Of a stretch of 39,895 nucleotides of DNA, positions 6,754 through 16,699 are shown one piece after another. Positions within the stretch are counted from its first letter, which is position 1. The number at the start of each line of letters is the position of its first letter. The stretch spans positions 1 through 39,895 of the forward strand of contig JAPOTF010000061.1 of the NCBI GenBank assembly GCA_026709325.1, written 5' to 3'. Both the position numbers and the translations under genes were made by a program. The notes below the pieces were generated by a model, which was not told the DNA's origin, ran no database searches, and worked only from the letters and a program-made list of their open reading frames with translations. This DNA comes from Roseovarius sp. Its GTDB lineage: Bacteria; Pseudomonadota; Alphaproteobacteria; Rhodobacterales; Rhodobacteraceae.

Positions 6754-8106
6754 ATGTCAAAACAAAATCTGACCCGTCGCGGTCTTCTCAAAACCAGTGC
6801 CGTGGCCGGAGCCGGCCTTGCGGTTCCAACAATCTTCACGGCGCAATCCGCGGCGGCGTATATGAACGAGCCCACAGGTTCCACCGTCACACTCGGCTTT
6901 AACGTGCCTCAAACCGGTCCCTATGCGGATGAGGGCGCCGACGAACTGCTTGCGCAGCAGCTTGCCGTCGAGCACATAAACGGAGAGGGCGATGGCGGAT
7001 GCCTGAATACATTCACATCAAAAGCCCTTCAGGGCAATGGCATACTTGGCAAGAAGGTCGACTTTGTAACGGGCGACACCCAGACAAAATCCGATATCGC
7101 CCGCGCCTCCGCCAAGTCGATGATCGAAAAGGATGGCGTCATAATGGTCAACGGCGGCTCTTCTTCAGGTGTTGCGGTTGCAGTGCAATCCCTTTGCCAG
7201 GAGGCGGGCATCATCTTCATGGCAGGCCTGACACACTCAAACGACACGACAGGCAAGGACCGCAAGGCAAATGGCTTCCGGCATTTCTTCAACGCCTACA
7301 TGTCCGGTGCCGCGCTGGCACCCGTGCTTCAGAATGTTTACGGCAACGAGCGCAGAGCCTACCACCTGACCGCAGACTACAACTGGGGATGGACTCAGGA
7401 GGAATCGATTGTGGCCTACACGGAAGCGATTGGCTGGGAAACGGTAAACACCGTTAAAACTCCGCTCGCGTCAACAGACTTCTCCTCCTACATCGCACCT
7501 GTACTGAACTCGGGAGCCGACGTTCTGGTTCTGAACCACTATGGCGGCAACATGGTCAACTCGCTCACCAACGCAATTCAGTTCGGTCTTCTTGACAAAG
7601 AGGTAAATGGCCAGAACTTTGCAATTGTCGTTCCGCTTTATTCCGAACTGATGGCTACCGGCGCCGGTGAAAACATCAAAGGCGTTTATGGTTCCATGAA
7701 CTATAACTGGCAGCTTGACAACGAGGGTTCCAAGACTTTCGTCCAGTCCTTCGGCGAGAAATTCGGCAAGCCTCCGTCAAACTCCGCTCAAACCTGCTAC
7801 GCTCAGGTTTTGCTTTACGCAGATGCCTGCGAACGCGCGGGTACATTCAATCCATGCGGTGTGGTCGAGGCACTTGAAGGCTTTGAATTTGACGGCCTTG
7901 GCAATGGACCTACGCTTTATCGCGCGGAAGACCACCAGTGCTTTAAAGATGTTCTTGTTGTTCGCGGCGCGGAAAATCCAACTTCTGCATATGACACTCT
8001 GGAAATCGTGGACATCACGCCTCGTGCCCAGGTCGAATATGTTCCAAACCATCCAATGTTCGGTGGCGACGAGGCCTCTCTGGGCACCTGCAATCCAGGT
8101 GTCTGA
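6754..8106 (+). CDS. Tat-exported ABC substrate-binding protein (HAAT/LivK type)
   Basis: The 450-residue protein begins with a twin-arginine signal (LTRRGLLKTSAVAG, then a hydrophobic run and an AQSAAA cleavage region near residue 34). The mature part starts with VTLGFNVPQTGPYADEG and has the type I periplasmic-binding fold of branched-chain amino acid/amide/urea receptors (Peripla_BP_6). It is longer than typical LivK and has at least eight cysteines in the mature part, so disulfides are plausible; folding before Tat export would suit that. It is the first gene of the transporter-acs operon. The ligand cannot be read from sequence. Linkage to acs, an Xre/ScfR-like regulator and a symporter-kinase makes a short-chain carboxylate or a derived amide likely (inference). 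Confidence 0.9.
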   Translation: MSKQNLTRRGLLKTSAVAGAGLAVPTIFTAQSAAAYMNEPTGSTVTLGFNVPQTGPYADEGADELLAQQLAVEHINGEGDGGCLNTFTSKALQGNGILGKKVDFVTGDTQTKSDIARASAKSMIEKDGVIMVNGGSSSGVAVAVQSLCQEAGIIFMAGLTHSNDTTGKDRKANGFRHFFNAYMSGAALAPVLQNVYGNERRAYHLTADYNWGWTQEESIVAYTEAIGWETVNTVKTPLASTDFSSYIAPVLNSGADVLVLNHYGGNMVNSLTNAIQFGLLDKEVNGQNFAIVVPLYSELMATGAGENIKGVYGSMNYNWQLDNEGSKTFVQSFGEKFGKPPSNSAQTCYAQVLLYADACERAGTFNPCGVVEALEGFEFDGLGNGPTLYRAEDHQCFKDVLVVRGAENPTSAYDTLEIVDITPRAQVEYVPNHPMFGGDEASLGTCNPGV

Positions 8107-8113
8107 CAAGCAT

Positions 8114-8146
8114 CGGCTCCGGCCGCGATTGGCGCGGCCGGAGCCG
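8114..8146 (+). promoter_or_regulatory. Perfect 14-bp stem-loop between binding protein and permease genes
   Basis: CGGCTCCGGCCGCG (8114-8127) pairs perfectly with its complement at 8133-8146 around an ATTGG loop. It begins just 7 bases after the binding-protein stop codon and is not followed by a T-run, so it is not a classical terminator. Intergenic hairpins at this position are known to stabilise the upstream message and reduce read-through, giving excess binding protein over permease. That role is inferred here. Confidence 0.75.
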
Positions 8147-8195
8147 CAGGTGAAACACCTGACATAAATCGGAAACAACCCTGCGGAACGATACC

Positions 8196-9218
8196 ATGGA
8201 CTCAATAATTCTCCAGATATTAAACGGTCTGGATAAAGGCTCGGCCTACGCACTCATCGCGCTGGGACTGACACTGATATTCGGAACCTTGGGAGTCGTG
8301 AACTTCGCACATGGCGCATTGTTCATGATCGGCGCCTTCTGCGCCGTAACACTGCAACGAATATTGAATTTCAGTTACGAGACAATTGACGAGACCAAAA
8401 AAGACTTTCTCGGCAACCCGCTAAAGGTGGAGACGCCATATGTCGAAAGCTGGTTCGGGCCGGAAATGGGCGCGGGCATAATAGAATGGTCGGTTCCATT
8501 GGCCATACTGTTCTGCATACCCGTGATGATCGCCGTCGGCTTTGCCATGGAACGCGGCCTGATTAAGTTTTTCTACAAGCGCACGCACGCGGACCAGATT
8601 CTTGTGACATTCGGACTAGCCATTGTCTTGCAGGAAATCATTAAATTCTACTATGGCGCCAACCCGATTCCAACACCGGCCCCGGACGCCCTCGACGGCG
8701 TTATAAACATGGGAGCGATCATTGGAATGGATATTACCTATCCGATCTGGCGCGTGGTGTATTTCTGTTTTGCGGCGGTGATCATATTGGGAATATTCGC
8801 CTTCCTTCAATTTACCACATTTGGCATGGTTGTAAGAGCCGGCATGGCCGACAGAGAGACAGTGGGGATTCTCGGAATTAACATTGACCGAAGATTTACA
8901 ATCATGTTTGGCATAGCCGCCGCAGTGGCGGGCCTTGCAGGCGTGATGTACACGCCGATTAATCCGCCCAATTACCATATGGGAATGGATTTTCTGGTCC
9001 TCAGCTTTGTTGTGGTTGTCGTTGGCGGCATGGGAAGCCTGCCTGGAGCAGTTCTGGCCGGTTTTATTCTTGGTATCCTCGAGAGTTTCGCCTCAACCGC
9101 ATGGGCAACAAGTCTTCTGCCTGGAATCAACCAGGTGATAATTTACCTCGTCGCCATCATAATTCTTCTTACCCGGCCACGGGGTCTGATGGGACGCAAA
9201 GGCGTGATGGAGGAATAA
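8196..9218 (+). CDS. Branched-chain/amide ABC transporter permease (LivH type)
   Basis: The 340-residue integral membrane protein belongs to the BPD_transp_2 family. LNGLDKGSAYALIALGLTLIFGTLGVVNFAHG at the N-terminus (residues about 8-39) is the LivH hallmark, and GAVLAGFILGILES lies near the C-terminus. It has about eight membrane segments and an insertion at residues about 55-85 (TKKDFLGNPLKVETPYVES) that lengthens a periplasmic loop. It forms the membrane channel together with the LivM-type partner, whose ATG begins 3 bases after this stop. Only a weak ribosome site is visible, downstream of the stem-loop. Confidence 0.92.
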   Translation: MDSIILQILNGLDKGSAYALIALGLTLIFGTLGVVNFAHGALFMIGAFCAVTLQRILNFSYETIDETKKDFLGNPLKVETPYVESWFGPEMGAGIIEWSVPLAILFCIPVMIAVGFAMERGLIKFFYKRTHADQILVTFGLAIVLQEIIKFYYGANPIPTPAPDALDGVINMGAIIGMDITYPIWRVVYFCFAAVIILGIFAFLQFTTFGMVVRAGMADRETVGILGINIDRRFTIMFGIAAAVAGLAGVMYTPINPPNYHMGMDFLVLSFVVVVVGGMGSLPGAVLAGFILGILESFASTAWATSLLPGINQVIIYLVAIIILLTRPRGLMGRKGVMEE

Positions 9219-9221
9219 ACC

Positions 9222-10430
9222 ATGCTTGGATTAAACAAACAAGACACTTCATTGTTCCTGATCGTGGTGGCAATGACCGTACTTGCGCCATTCTTTCTGA
9301 ATCCGTTTCCCAGTGAAAGTTCTCTGGCACTGTTTAATGCGGGTTATCCGGATTTGATGCAGCGATTTGTCATATTTGGCATATTCGCCATAGGCTTCAA
9401 TATTCTCTTTGGCCTTACGGGTTATCTGAGTTTCGGTCATGCCGCCTTTCTCGGAGTTGGTTCCTATGCCGCAGTCTGGATATTCAAACTTTTTACCTAC
9501 AATGTGATTCCAGCAATTGTTTTTAGCGTCATCGTGGCTGGCGCATTTGCCCTTTTCATCGGCTATATAAGCCTGCGTCGCTCTGGAATTTACTTTTCGA
9601 TCCTAACCCTGGCATTCGCCCAAATGTCATTCGCGCTGGCTTATTCCGTGCTCTCGAATCCCAATTTCAACCTGACCAATGGTGAAACCGGACTGCAGGT
9701 ATATGGAGACGACCTGCAGATTTTCCATCGTGAAAATTTGCCGGACTTTCCACACCTGTTCGGCTTGTCAATGCGGGCCAACTACGAGCTTGAAATCGGT
9801 TCATGGCTGTTCAACTTCAGTGCCGGCTACTATATATGCGCCATCATCATGATTGCCGCGTTCTACCTGGCGGTTCGCATATTTCGCTCCCCGTTTGGCA
9901 CGATGCTTCGCGCAGTGAAGTCAAACCAGACAAGGATGTACTACACCGGCCTCAACGCGCGCCCCTACACGCTTGCGGCCTTTGTTGTTTCCGGCATGTA
10001 TGCCGGTCTGGCAGGCGGTTTGATGGCCGCCGTCGACCCTCTCGCGGGTGCGGAGCGAATGCAGTGGACAGCGTCTGGAGAAGTGGTTCTCATGACAATT
10101 CTTGGAGGCACGGGAACGCTGATCGGGCCAATACTTGGCGCGGGCTTCATAAAATACTTCGAGAACATATTCTCGAAGATCAACGACACCATTCTTCACG
10201 GCTGGTTCGCGTTTCTGCCGGAAGGGCTGGAAAATCTAATGGTCGCCATTGTTCATCCGTTTATTGGAAAGGGGTGGCATCTAACTCTGGGCATTCTGTT
10301 CATGCTTGTGATCATCTTCCTTCCCGGTGGTCTAGTGGAGGGCGGTCAGCGCATTTTGAATCTGCTCCGCAGGAGAAATGGCCAAAAAAGCGACGCGGAC
10401 AAGTCCGCGCAGTCAACTCCGGCGGAATAG
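9222..10430 (+). CDS. Branched-chain/amide ABC transporter permease (LivM type)
   Basis: The 402-residue membrane protein has the LivM signature [20 protein letters not shown] near residues 63-82. It also has [18 protein letters not shown] in the cytoplasmic loop that contacts the ATPases, and LPGGLVEGG near the C-terminus. The charged tail ([15 protein letters not shown]) is a little longer than usual. The start follows GGAGGAATAAACC, overlapping the end of the upstream permease gene. It is the second half of the heterodimeric channel. Confidence 0.92.
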   Translation: MLGLNKQDTSLFLIVVAMTVLAPFFLNPFPSESSLALFNAGYPDLMQRFVIFGIFAIGFNILFGLTGYLSFGHAAFLGVGSYAAVWIFKLFTYNVIPAIVFSVIVAGAFALFIGYISLRRSGIYFSILTLAFAQMSFALAYSVLSNPNFNLTNGETGLQVYGDDLQIFHRENLPDFPHLFGLSMRANYELEIGSWLFNFSAGYYICAIIMIAAFYLAVRIFRSPFGTMLRAVKSNQTRMYYTGLNARPYTLAAFVVSGMYAGLAGGLMAAVDPLAGAERMQWTASGEVVLMTILGGTGTLIGPILGAGFIKYFENIFSKINDTILHGWFAFLPEGLENLMVAIVHPFIGKGWHLTLGILFMLVIIFLPGGLVEGGQRILNLLRRRNGQKSDADKSAQSTPAE

Positions 10431-10442
10431 GGAGAGATTTCA

Positions 10443-11198
10443 ATGGGCATACTTGAAGTAAAAAACGTCAACAAGCGCTTCGGTGGCCTTCAGGCTCTCG
10501 GAGATGTAAACCTCAGTGTAAACGAGCGCACTGTACATGCCATAATCGGCCCAAACGGCGCCGGCAAATCAACTTTGCTCAATTGTCTGATAGGCAAATT
10601 GATACCCGATACGGGCAGCGTCATGTTTGACGGGCAGCTGGTGCTGGGCCTAAAGCCCTACGAAATCAATCAAATGGGCATTTCCCGCGTTTTTCAGACA
10701 CCCGAGATTTTTGGCGACCTGACGGTTCTGGAAAACATGATGATACCCATATTTGCCAAGCGAGACGGTTCCTTCCGCCTTCACGCTTTTGAAAGTACCC
10801 TGAATGAAGGTGAAATCATCGATCAGGCCATGGTTCTGCTTGAAAGTCTGGGTATGGCGGACAAGCGTACAATGCAATCCGCATCCCTGTCGCGAGGAGA
10901 CAAGAGGCGGCTTGAAATTGGCATGTGCCTTGCCCAGGAACCCAGGCTTCTGCTGCTTGATGAACCCACAGCGGGCATGGCAAGAGCGGATACCAACAAC
11001 ACGATTGATCTGCTGAAGCAGATCAAGGACGAGCGGGACATCACCATAACGATCATTGAACATGACATGCATGTTGTGTTCTCACTGGCCGAACGCATAA
11101 CGGTACTTGCCCAGGGTTCGCCACTGGTTGAAGACACTCCAGATAATATAAAGGGCCACCCCAAGGTTCGCGAGGCCTATCTGGGCGAATCCGCCTAA
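10443..11198 (+). CDS. ABC transporter ATPase (LivG type)
   Basis: The 251-residue nucleotide-binding subunit has Walker A GPNGAGKST (about residues 37-45), Q-loop region RVFQTPEIF, and Walker B LLLLDEPTAGM. The signature motif is altered: LSRGDKRRLEIG instead of the canonical LSGGQQR. That can be tolerated in heterodimeric ATPases, where the partner (LivF) supplies a canonical site. GGGAGAG precedes the ATG. The gene is 12 bases after the permease and 14 bases before the LivF-type gene. Confidence 0.92.
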   Translation: MGILEVKNVNKRFGGLQALGDVNLSVNERTVHAIIGPNGAGKSTLLNCLIGKLIPDTGSVMFDGQLVLGLKPYEINQMGISRVFQTPEIFGDLTVLENMMIPIFAKRDGSFRLHAFESTLNEGEIIDQAMVLLESLGMADKRTMQSASLSRGDKRRLEIGMCLAQEPRLLLLDEPTAGMARADTNNTIDLLKQIKDERDITITIIEHDMHVVFSLAERITVLAQGSPLVEDTPDNIKGHPKVREAYLGESA

Positions 11199-11212
11199 AC
11201 AGGAGAAAACTC

Positions 11213-11968
11213 ATGAATGTAAAACCCGATTTCTCGAAAGGGCACAACGTCGCCGAAACCGCCCCGGCATTTCTCTCAATCTGGGGCCTGAAATCCTACT
11301 ATGGCGAAAGCTATATTGTTCAAGACATATCCTTTAACGTTCACGAAGGTGAAATCCTTGCCCTTCTGGGACGCAACGGAGCGGGCAAGACCACAACACT
11401 GCGTTCAATTGCCCGCATGGAATCGCCCCAAGTCCATCATGGAGAGATATGGCTTGATCACCAGCCTCTGCACAACATGAACAGCCATCAGGCCGCAAGC
11501 TGCGGTATAGGACTTGTTCCCGAAGACCGCAGAATTATTCCGGGACTGACAGTCGAGGAAAATCTTGAACTGGCCCAAATAGCGCCACCCATTGGCTGGT
11601 CTATCGGACGAATCTATGAACTCTTCCCAAGACTAAAGGAGCGCCGCAAGCAGGAGGGCGTGACACTTTCTGGCGGAGAACAGCAAATGCTGGCCGTAGC
11701 CAGAGCGCTGGCACGGGATCTCAAGGTGCTTCTTCTTGACGAGCCGTATGAAGGTCTTGCGCCTGTGATAGTTGACGAAATTGAGACAACTTTGGGTATC
11801 ATCAAGGAACAGGGCATAACCTCGATTATTGTTGAGCAAAATGCGGTTCGCGCATTGGAACTTTCGGACAGGGCGGTAATACTCGATACCGGTGGGATAG
11901 TGTTTGACGGCACGGCGATGGAGGTTCTTGAAAACGAAGCGCTGCGCGCTGAATATCTGGCCATCTAA
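11213..11968 (+). CDS. ABC transporter ATPase (LivF type)
   Basis: The 251-residue nucleotide-binding subunit has Walker A GRNGAGKTT (about residues 57-65), a canonical signature LSGGEQQML, Walker B LLLDEPYEGLAP and an H-loop region replaced by IIVEQNAV, typical of LivF. About 18 extra N-terminal residues precede the usual start. CAGGAG lies upstream of the ATG. With the LivG-type subunit it powers the transporter. It is followed after 75 bases by acs on the same strand. Confidence 0.92.
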   Translation: MNVKPDFSKGHNVAETAPAFLSIWGLKSYYGESYIVQDISFNVHEGEILALLGRNGAGKTTTLRSIARMESPQVHHGEIWLDHQPLHNMNSHQAASCGIGLVPEDRRIIPGLTVEENLELAQIAPPIGWSIGRIYELFPRLKERRKQEGVTLSGGEQQMLAVARALARDLKVLLLDEPYEGLAPVIVDEIETTLGIIKEQGITSIIVEQNAVRALELSDRAVILDTGGIVFDGTAMEVLENEALRAEYLAI

Positions 11969-12043
11969 GCGGCAAATCCCGCAATCTGCACATGGCCGAT
12001 TGCAACTAAATGCGACAATCGCAAATGAAAACGGAGGGCACCC

Positions 12044-13987
12044 ATGTCCATTCAGAACATTTATCACCCGTCATCCGAAATCGTCGCCAATTCACATTTG
12101 GATGAGGCCGGATATAATGAAATGTATGCCGCTTCGATCAACGATCCCGAAAACTTCTGGAAGGAGCAGGCCAAGCGAGTAGACTGGATCAAGTCCTTCA
12201 CAAAAATCAAAAACTCAAGCTATGCGCCAGGCGGCATATCAATCAAATGGTTTGAAGACGGCCAAATCAATGTTTCCGCAAACTGCGTGGACAGACATCT
12301 TGAGACGCGAGGCAATCAGACCGCAATCATATGGGAGCCTGACGAACCTGGCCAGTCAACGCACATAACGTATTTGGAATTGTCCAGGAATGTAAACAGG
12401 CTTGCGAATGTATACAAGGGCCTGGGAATAGGCAAAGGAGACAGAATTGTTCTCTACATGCCAATGATTCCTGAAGCCATATATGCAATGCTGGCATGCA
12501 CAAGAATCGGCGCAATTCATTCAATCGTATTCGCCGGATTTTCATCGGATGCGCTTGCCGCCAGGATTAACGGATGCGAGGCAAGTCTGATTGTAACAGC
12601 CGACGAAGCGCCTCGCGGCGGTCGCAACACGCCGCTCAAGGCCAACGTGGACAAGGCACTGGAGCAATGCGGAGAAACCAGGGTTCTTGTCGTGAGGCGC
12701 ACGGGAAATGAAGTCCCGATGAATGGGGATCGGGATTTTGACTATGGTTCATTGATGGCCAATGCCGATTCACATTGCGAGCCGGAACCCATGAACGCGG
12801 AAGACCCGCTTTTCATTCTTTACACTTCAGGGTCAACTGGAGCGCCTAAAGGCGTTGTGCACACGACTGGCGGATATCTCGTCTGGGCTTCAATGACGCA
12901 CGAGTTGTCTTTTGACTATCATGACGGCGACATCTACTGGTGCACTGCTGACATAGGCTGGGTTACGGGGCACAGCTACATTGTCTATGGGCCTCTCGCC
13001 AACGGCGCGACAACCCTTGTTTTTGAAGGCGTGCCCACCTATCCGGATGCGTCGCGCTTCTGGCAAGTCTGCGAAAAGCACAAGGTAAATCAGTTTTACA
13101 CGGCTCCGACAGCCATCCGCGCCCTTATGGGTCAGGGTAGCGAGTATGTCGGGAAATGCGATCTCTCCTCTTTAAAGGTTCTTGGCACCGTTGGTGAACC
13201 GATTAATCCGGAAGCATGGGAATGGTATTACAATGTAATCGGAAACGGCAAAATCCCCATTGTGGACACATGGTGGCAGACCGAAACCGGGGGTCACCTC
13301 ATTACCCCCCTGCCAGGTGCCCATGGGCTAAAGCCCGGAGCGGCCATGAAACCCTACTTCGGTGTCGACCCGGCTGTACTTGATCCCGCTTCAGGTGAGA
13401 TAATCGAAGGCAACGGCGTGGAGGGCGTTCTCTGCATCAAAGACAGCTGGCCGGGCCAAATGCGAACCATATGGGGTGATCACGAAAGGTTTGAAAGCAC
13501 GTATTTCTCTCAGTACAAGGGCTATTATTTTACCGGTGACGGATGCCGCAGAGATGAAGACGGCGATTACTGGATTACCGGCCGCGTCGATGACGTTATC
13601 AATGTTTCCGGGCACCGCATGGGGACAGCCGAGGTTGAGTCGGCTTTGGTTGCGCATCCAAAAGTGTCGGAGGCCGCCGTTGTGGGCTACCCGCACGAAA
13701 TCAAGGGTCAAGGCATTTATTGCTATGTAACCCTCAACGCCGGCGAAGAGTATGAAGAGGAACTGCGCAAGGAACTGCGCCTTTGGGTTCGCAAGGAAAT
13801 CGGCCCCATCGCCTCGCCCGACCTGATCCAGTGGGCTCCCGGATTGCCAAAAACCCGTTCCGGAAAAATCATGCGCCGCATTTTGCGCAAGATTGCGGAA
13901 AACGATTACGGTTCTCTGGGCGACACCTCGACTCTTGCCGATCCTTCGGTTGTCGACGAACTCATCGAGAATCGCATGAATCTCTGA
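12044..13987 (+). CDS. acs: Acetyl-CoA synthetase (AMP-forming)
   Basis: The 647-residue enzyme activates acetate with ATP and CoA to acetyl-CoA, AMP and pyrophosphate. Visible motifs are A3 [15 protein letters not shown] (about residue 265), WWQTETGG (about 410-417), the hinge region [19 protein letters not shown], and [16 protein letters not shown] near the C-terminus with the catalytic lysine that Pat-type acetylases modify. The length is normal. CGGAGGG precedes the ATG. Position after the five transporter genes suggests that imported substrate, or a breakdown product, is activated here. Propionate as an additional substrate cannot be excluded. Confidence 0.96.
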   Translation: MSIQNIYHPSSEIVANSHLDEAGYNEMYAASINDPENFWKEQAKRVDWIKSFTKIKNSSYAPGGISIKWFEDGQINVSANCVDRHLETRGNQTAIIWEPDEPGQSTHITYLELSRNVNRLANVYKGLGIGKGDRIVLYMPMIPEAIYAMLACTRIGAIHSIVFAGFSSDALAARINGCEASLIVTADEAPRGGRNTPLKANVDKALEQCGETRVLVVRRTGNEVPMNGDRDFDYGSLMANADSHCEPEPMNAEDPLFILYTSGSTGAPKGVVHTTGGYLVWASMTHELSFDYHDGDIYWCTADIGWVTGHSYIVYGPLANGATTLVFEGVPTYPDASRFWQVCEKHKVNQFYTAPTAIRALMGQGSEYVGKCDLSSLKVLGTVGEPINPEAWEWYYNVIGNGKIPIVDTWWQTETGGHLITPLPGAHGLKPGAAMKPYFGVDPAVLDPASGEIIEGNGVEGVLCIKDSWPGQMRTIWGDHERFESTYFSQYKGYYFTGDGCRRDEDGDYWITGRVDDVINVSGHRMGTAEVESALVAHPKVSEAAVVGYPHEIKGQGIYCYVTLNAGEEYEEELRKELRLWVRKEIGPIASPDLIQWAPGLPKTRSGKIMRRILRKIAENDYGSLGDTSTLADPSVVDELIENRMNL

Positions 13988-14718
13988 GATTCCCACACTG
14001 GTTTAATTTTCTTCTCCTCCCCATGCGGGCCGATGCGACAAACACCGCCCTCCTTCCGAGGTACGATGCATGCAGACGTTATTCCATAAAACAAAGAACA
14101 TGCCGCCATCATTGCCGACAAGACTGGACATAACATGCATCTTCATTTTAAACAACTGTTAAAAATTGATTTTTTTATACCATGAATGATCATCGTCTTC
14201 CAATGCCGAAGGCATTGACCTGCAAGCGCAGATTCACATGCCATGCGGACCGCCTGCTTTTATGCATGGATATGCTTTGCCACAAACTGCAGATGAAATT
14301 CTGTCGCACTTGATTGAGAGCGGCGTCCGCAACTCGTGCTTGATTTTTTAATTCACTTTGAAGTAAGAGCCGCACAGTTGCCCAATCCATTGCCATGCCA
14401 TTTTTCGGTAAAATAGATTGGAGCCAATTCATAAATCATCATTAATTGGCGGACGGTTTTCCAAGTGCCTTGCACTTGTCGATTCTTGCCCCGATGCAAC
14501 TCAGTGGCAATCTATATTGGCGGCAGTATCAAATAAAATGCAACTCCTGGACATACGCGCAAAAATGGAGTTCATATGCAATGCGCACGCTTTTTCATTT
14601 GATTTCTTTCATTTGCGACATCTTGTCGTGATTGCAACAGAATGCGGGCATATCCCCAATAAAAGTTTTGAATCACTTGCGGCTGCCCGCCGCACCGTTC
14701 AAGCAGGAGGTTTATGTT
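13988..14718. other. Gene-less stretch of about 730 bases
   Basis: No frame here has a family resemblance. An 80-codon minus-strand frame (14190-14432) and short plus-strand frames lack ribosome sites and recognisable motifs. The base composition is lower in G+C than the flanking genes, with runs such as GATTTTTTTAT near 14168. No hairpin-plus-T-run terminator for acs could be found. The last bases carry the promoter region and the strong GCAGGAGG site of the next gene. Confidence 0.5.
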
Positions 14719-15759
14719 ATGTCGACCTTGTCTGTTCCCCATTCAAATTCAGAATCAAGAGCCTTGCAGGGCATCCTTTGCGTGCTGATTGGCATGCTCT
14801 TCTTTGTCATTCAAGACGCCTTGATGAAATCCCTATTGCAAACCCACACAATATGGCTGCTTATGTTTATCCGCTCCGTGGTTGCGATTGCCGTTCTGGT
14901 ACCGATCATTCTATGGATTGGACCGCCACATATGTTAAGCAGTTCACTTTGGAAACTGCATTTGATCCGCGGAGGCCTTTTTGCGGTCGGATTTTCAAGT
15001 TTCTATGCGGCTTTTCCCTTTATGGGTCTTGCTGAAGCGACAACGATATTTTTCTCCGCACCTCTCATCACCGGTTTGCTGGCAGCCGTCTGGCTCAAGG
15101 AAACAATCGGTCCACACAGGATAGGGGCGCTGGCATTTGGTTTTTTTGGTGTGGTTGTCGCAATAAATCCAACTTCGGAAGCATTTACCTGGATTGCGAT
15201 TTTGCCATTGTTCAGTGCCGCCGCATATGCCGTCGGGCAAATCATCGCGCGGCAAATTGGCGAAAGGGAAAGTTCTCTTACCGTTGGGCTTTACACGCTT
15301 GTATTTTCCGGAATTATCATTCTTTTCATGGGTTGGATGATAAACCTTTTGGCCGGGAATGCGCTAACAGATGACTATCGGCACATTCGCTGGACCATTT
15401 CCACGGAGTGGATCGCCGTCTGGCATATTCTGGCAATTCTTGGATTGACTGGAATGATCGGCTACATTCTTCTGGGCAGAGCCTATCAGGTGGCCAACGC
15501 AAGCCTGGTGGCGCCTTTTGACTATTGCTATCTTCCATTCGCAACTGCAGCGGGGTATTTTCTATGGGGCGAGGTTCCGCCTCACACCACATTTGTCGGC
15601 ATGTCCATGATTGTCGGTGGAGGATTGTATCTGGGGTATCGCGAATTGCGCATTATGCGTCATACATCAGATCAGCCTGTCGTTGCCGAAACCATTTTCG
15701 CGCCATCAAATCCGCATATCGCCCAAATGCCAGATGACGAAAACGCCGGGGTTTGCTAG
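14719..15759 (+). CDS. EamA/DMT-family transporter
   Basis: The 346-residue protein has about ten membrane segments in two EamA repeats. The first repeat opens with LQGILCVLIGMLFFVIQDALMKSLL (residues about 17-41) and contains the typical EATTIFFSAPLITGLLA; the second starts near residue 170. Drug/metabolite family members export or import small metabolites, and the substrate is not predictable. GCAGGAGG eight bases before the ATG at 14719 fixes the start. An earlier in-frame ATG at 14632 would add 29 residues unlike the family and has no such site. The gene is convergent with ppk2, the stops only 13 bases apart. Confidence 0.88.
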   Translation: MSTLSVPHSNSESRALQGILCVLIGMLFFVIQDALMKSLLQTHTIWLLMFIRSVVAIAVLVPIILWIGPPHMLSSSLWKLHLIRGGLFAVGFSSFYAAFPFMGLAEATTIFFSAPLITGLLAAVWLKETIGPHRIGALAFGFFGVVVAINPTSEAFTWIAILPLFSAAAYAVGQIIARQIGERESSLTVGLYTLVFSGIIILFMGWMINLLAGNALTDDYRHIRWTISTEWIAVWHILAILGLTGMIGYILLGRAYQVANASLVAPFDYCYLPFATAAGYFLWGEVPPHTTFVGMSMIVGGGLYLGYRELRIMRHTSDQPVVAETIFAPSNPHIAQMPDDENAGVC

Positions 15760-15772
15760 GCGGCGCCATTAT

Positions 15773-16699
15773 TCAAGGTCTTGAAAGTCTGTACTCTTTG
15801 GCCTTCGAAAGAATCTGGCGCGCAGATCCGACTATGAGTGGGTCGGGCGCATTTATGACATGATTGTCTTTCTCGGGGTACTCAACCGAGTGAAGAAAAT
15901 GCAGCATGCAATTCAATCTGGCACGTTTTTTGTCGTTTGACTTGATTATCGTCCATGGTGTTTCCGCCGTATCCGTATGGAAGAACATGGCCTCCTTGGC
16001 CTGTGTGTATTCATCCCACATGTTAAGACTTGCCCTGTCTATCGGAGACAGTTTCCATTGTTTGAGCGGATCGGTCTGGCGACTCATGAAACGTTCTCGC
16101 TGTTCGCTTTGGGACACTGAGAACCAGTATTTGTACAGGCGAATGCCCGACCGAACCAGCATGCGCTCAAATTCCGGCGTCTGGCGCAAAAATTCAAGAT
16201 ACTCCCAAGGTTCGCAAAAACCCATCACATGCTCAACGCCCGCTCGGTTGTACCATGACCGGTCAAAAAGCACTATTTCCCCGCTAGTGGGCAAATGCCG
16301 GATATATCGCTGAAAATACCACTGACCCTTTTCCGTATCTGTCGGCTTGTTCAACGCCACAACCCGTACGTATCTGGGATTCAAATGTTCCGTAAATCTC
16401 TTGATCGTTCCACCTTTCCCGGCAGCGTCTCGGCCTTCAAACAGCAGAACAAACTTTTCACCCGTCTTTTGAATGTGATTCTCCAGCTTAAGCAACTCCA
16501 CCTGCAGTTTTGCTTTTTTTGCCTCATATGCCGTTCTTCCAAGATTCGTCGGATATGGATTTGCTTCCCGCTCAAAATCATTAAGCGCATTTGCAGCCAG
16601 ATTTTTATTACCCAACCCGGTTTCGGAAATGGCGTCATCATTCAATGCAACGTCTCCATGGATTTCCGAAACCGTATCGGAATTGGCGCCGTTAGTCAT
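15773..16699 (-). CDS. ppk2: Polyphosphate kinase 2 (PPK2 family)
   Basis: The 308-residue protein has the PPK2 core: Walker A LLFEGRDAAGKGGTIKRF (about residues 85-102), PRYVRVVAL, Walker B FDRSWYNRAGVE, and the lid region RQTDPLKQWKLSP. Such enzymes transfer phosphate between polyphosphate and nucleotides, mostly making NTP or NDP from polyphosphate. The single domain and the sequence pattern suggest the class I type, which phosphorylates nucleoside diphosphates. An acidic leader of about 50 residues precedes the core. GGGAGG eight bases upstream supports the start. It is monocistronic and convergent with the transporter gene. Confidence 0.94.
   Translation of the reverse strand: MTNGANSDTVSEIHGDVALNDDAISETGLGNKNLAANALNDFEREANPYPTNLGRTAYEAKKAKLQVELLKLENHIQKTGEKFVLLFEGRDAAGKGGTIKRFTEHLNPRYVRVVALNKPTDTEKGQWYFQRYIRHLPTSGEIVLFDRSWYNRAGVEHVMGFCEPWEYLEFLRQTPEFERMLVRSGIRLYKYWFSVSQSEQRERFMSRQTDPLKQWKLSPIDRASLNMWDEYTQAKEAMFFHTDTAETPWTIIKSNDKKRARLNCMLHFLHSVEYPEKDNHVINAPDPLIVGSARQILSKAKEYRLSRP

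Noticed and set aside
14190-14432. 80-codon minus-strand ORF in the gap after acs
   Set aside because: No ribosome binding site, no recognisable motif, and composition like the surrounding non-coding DNA.
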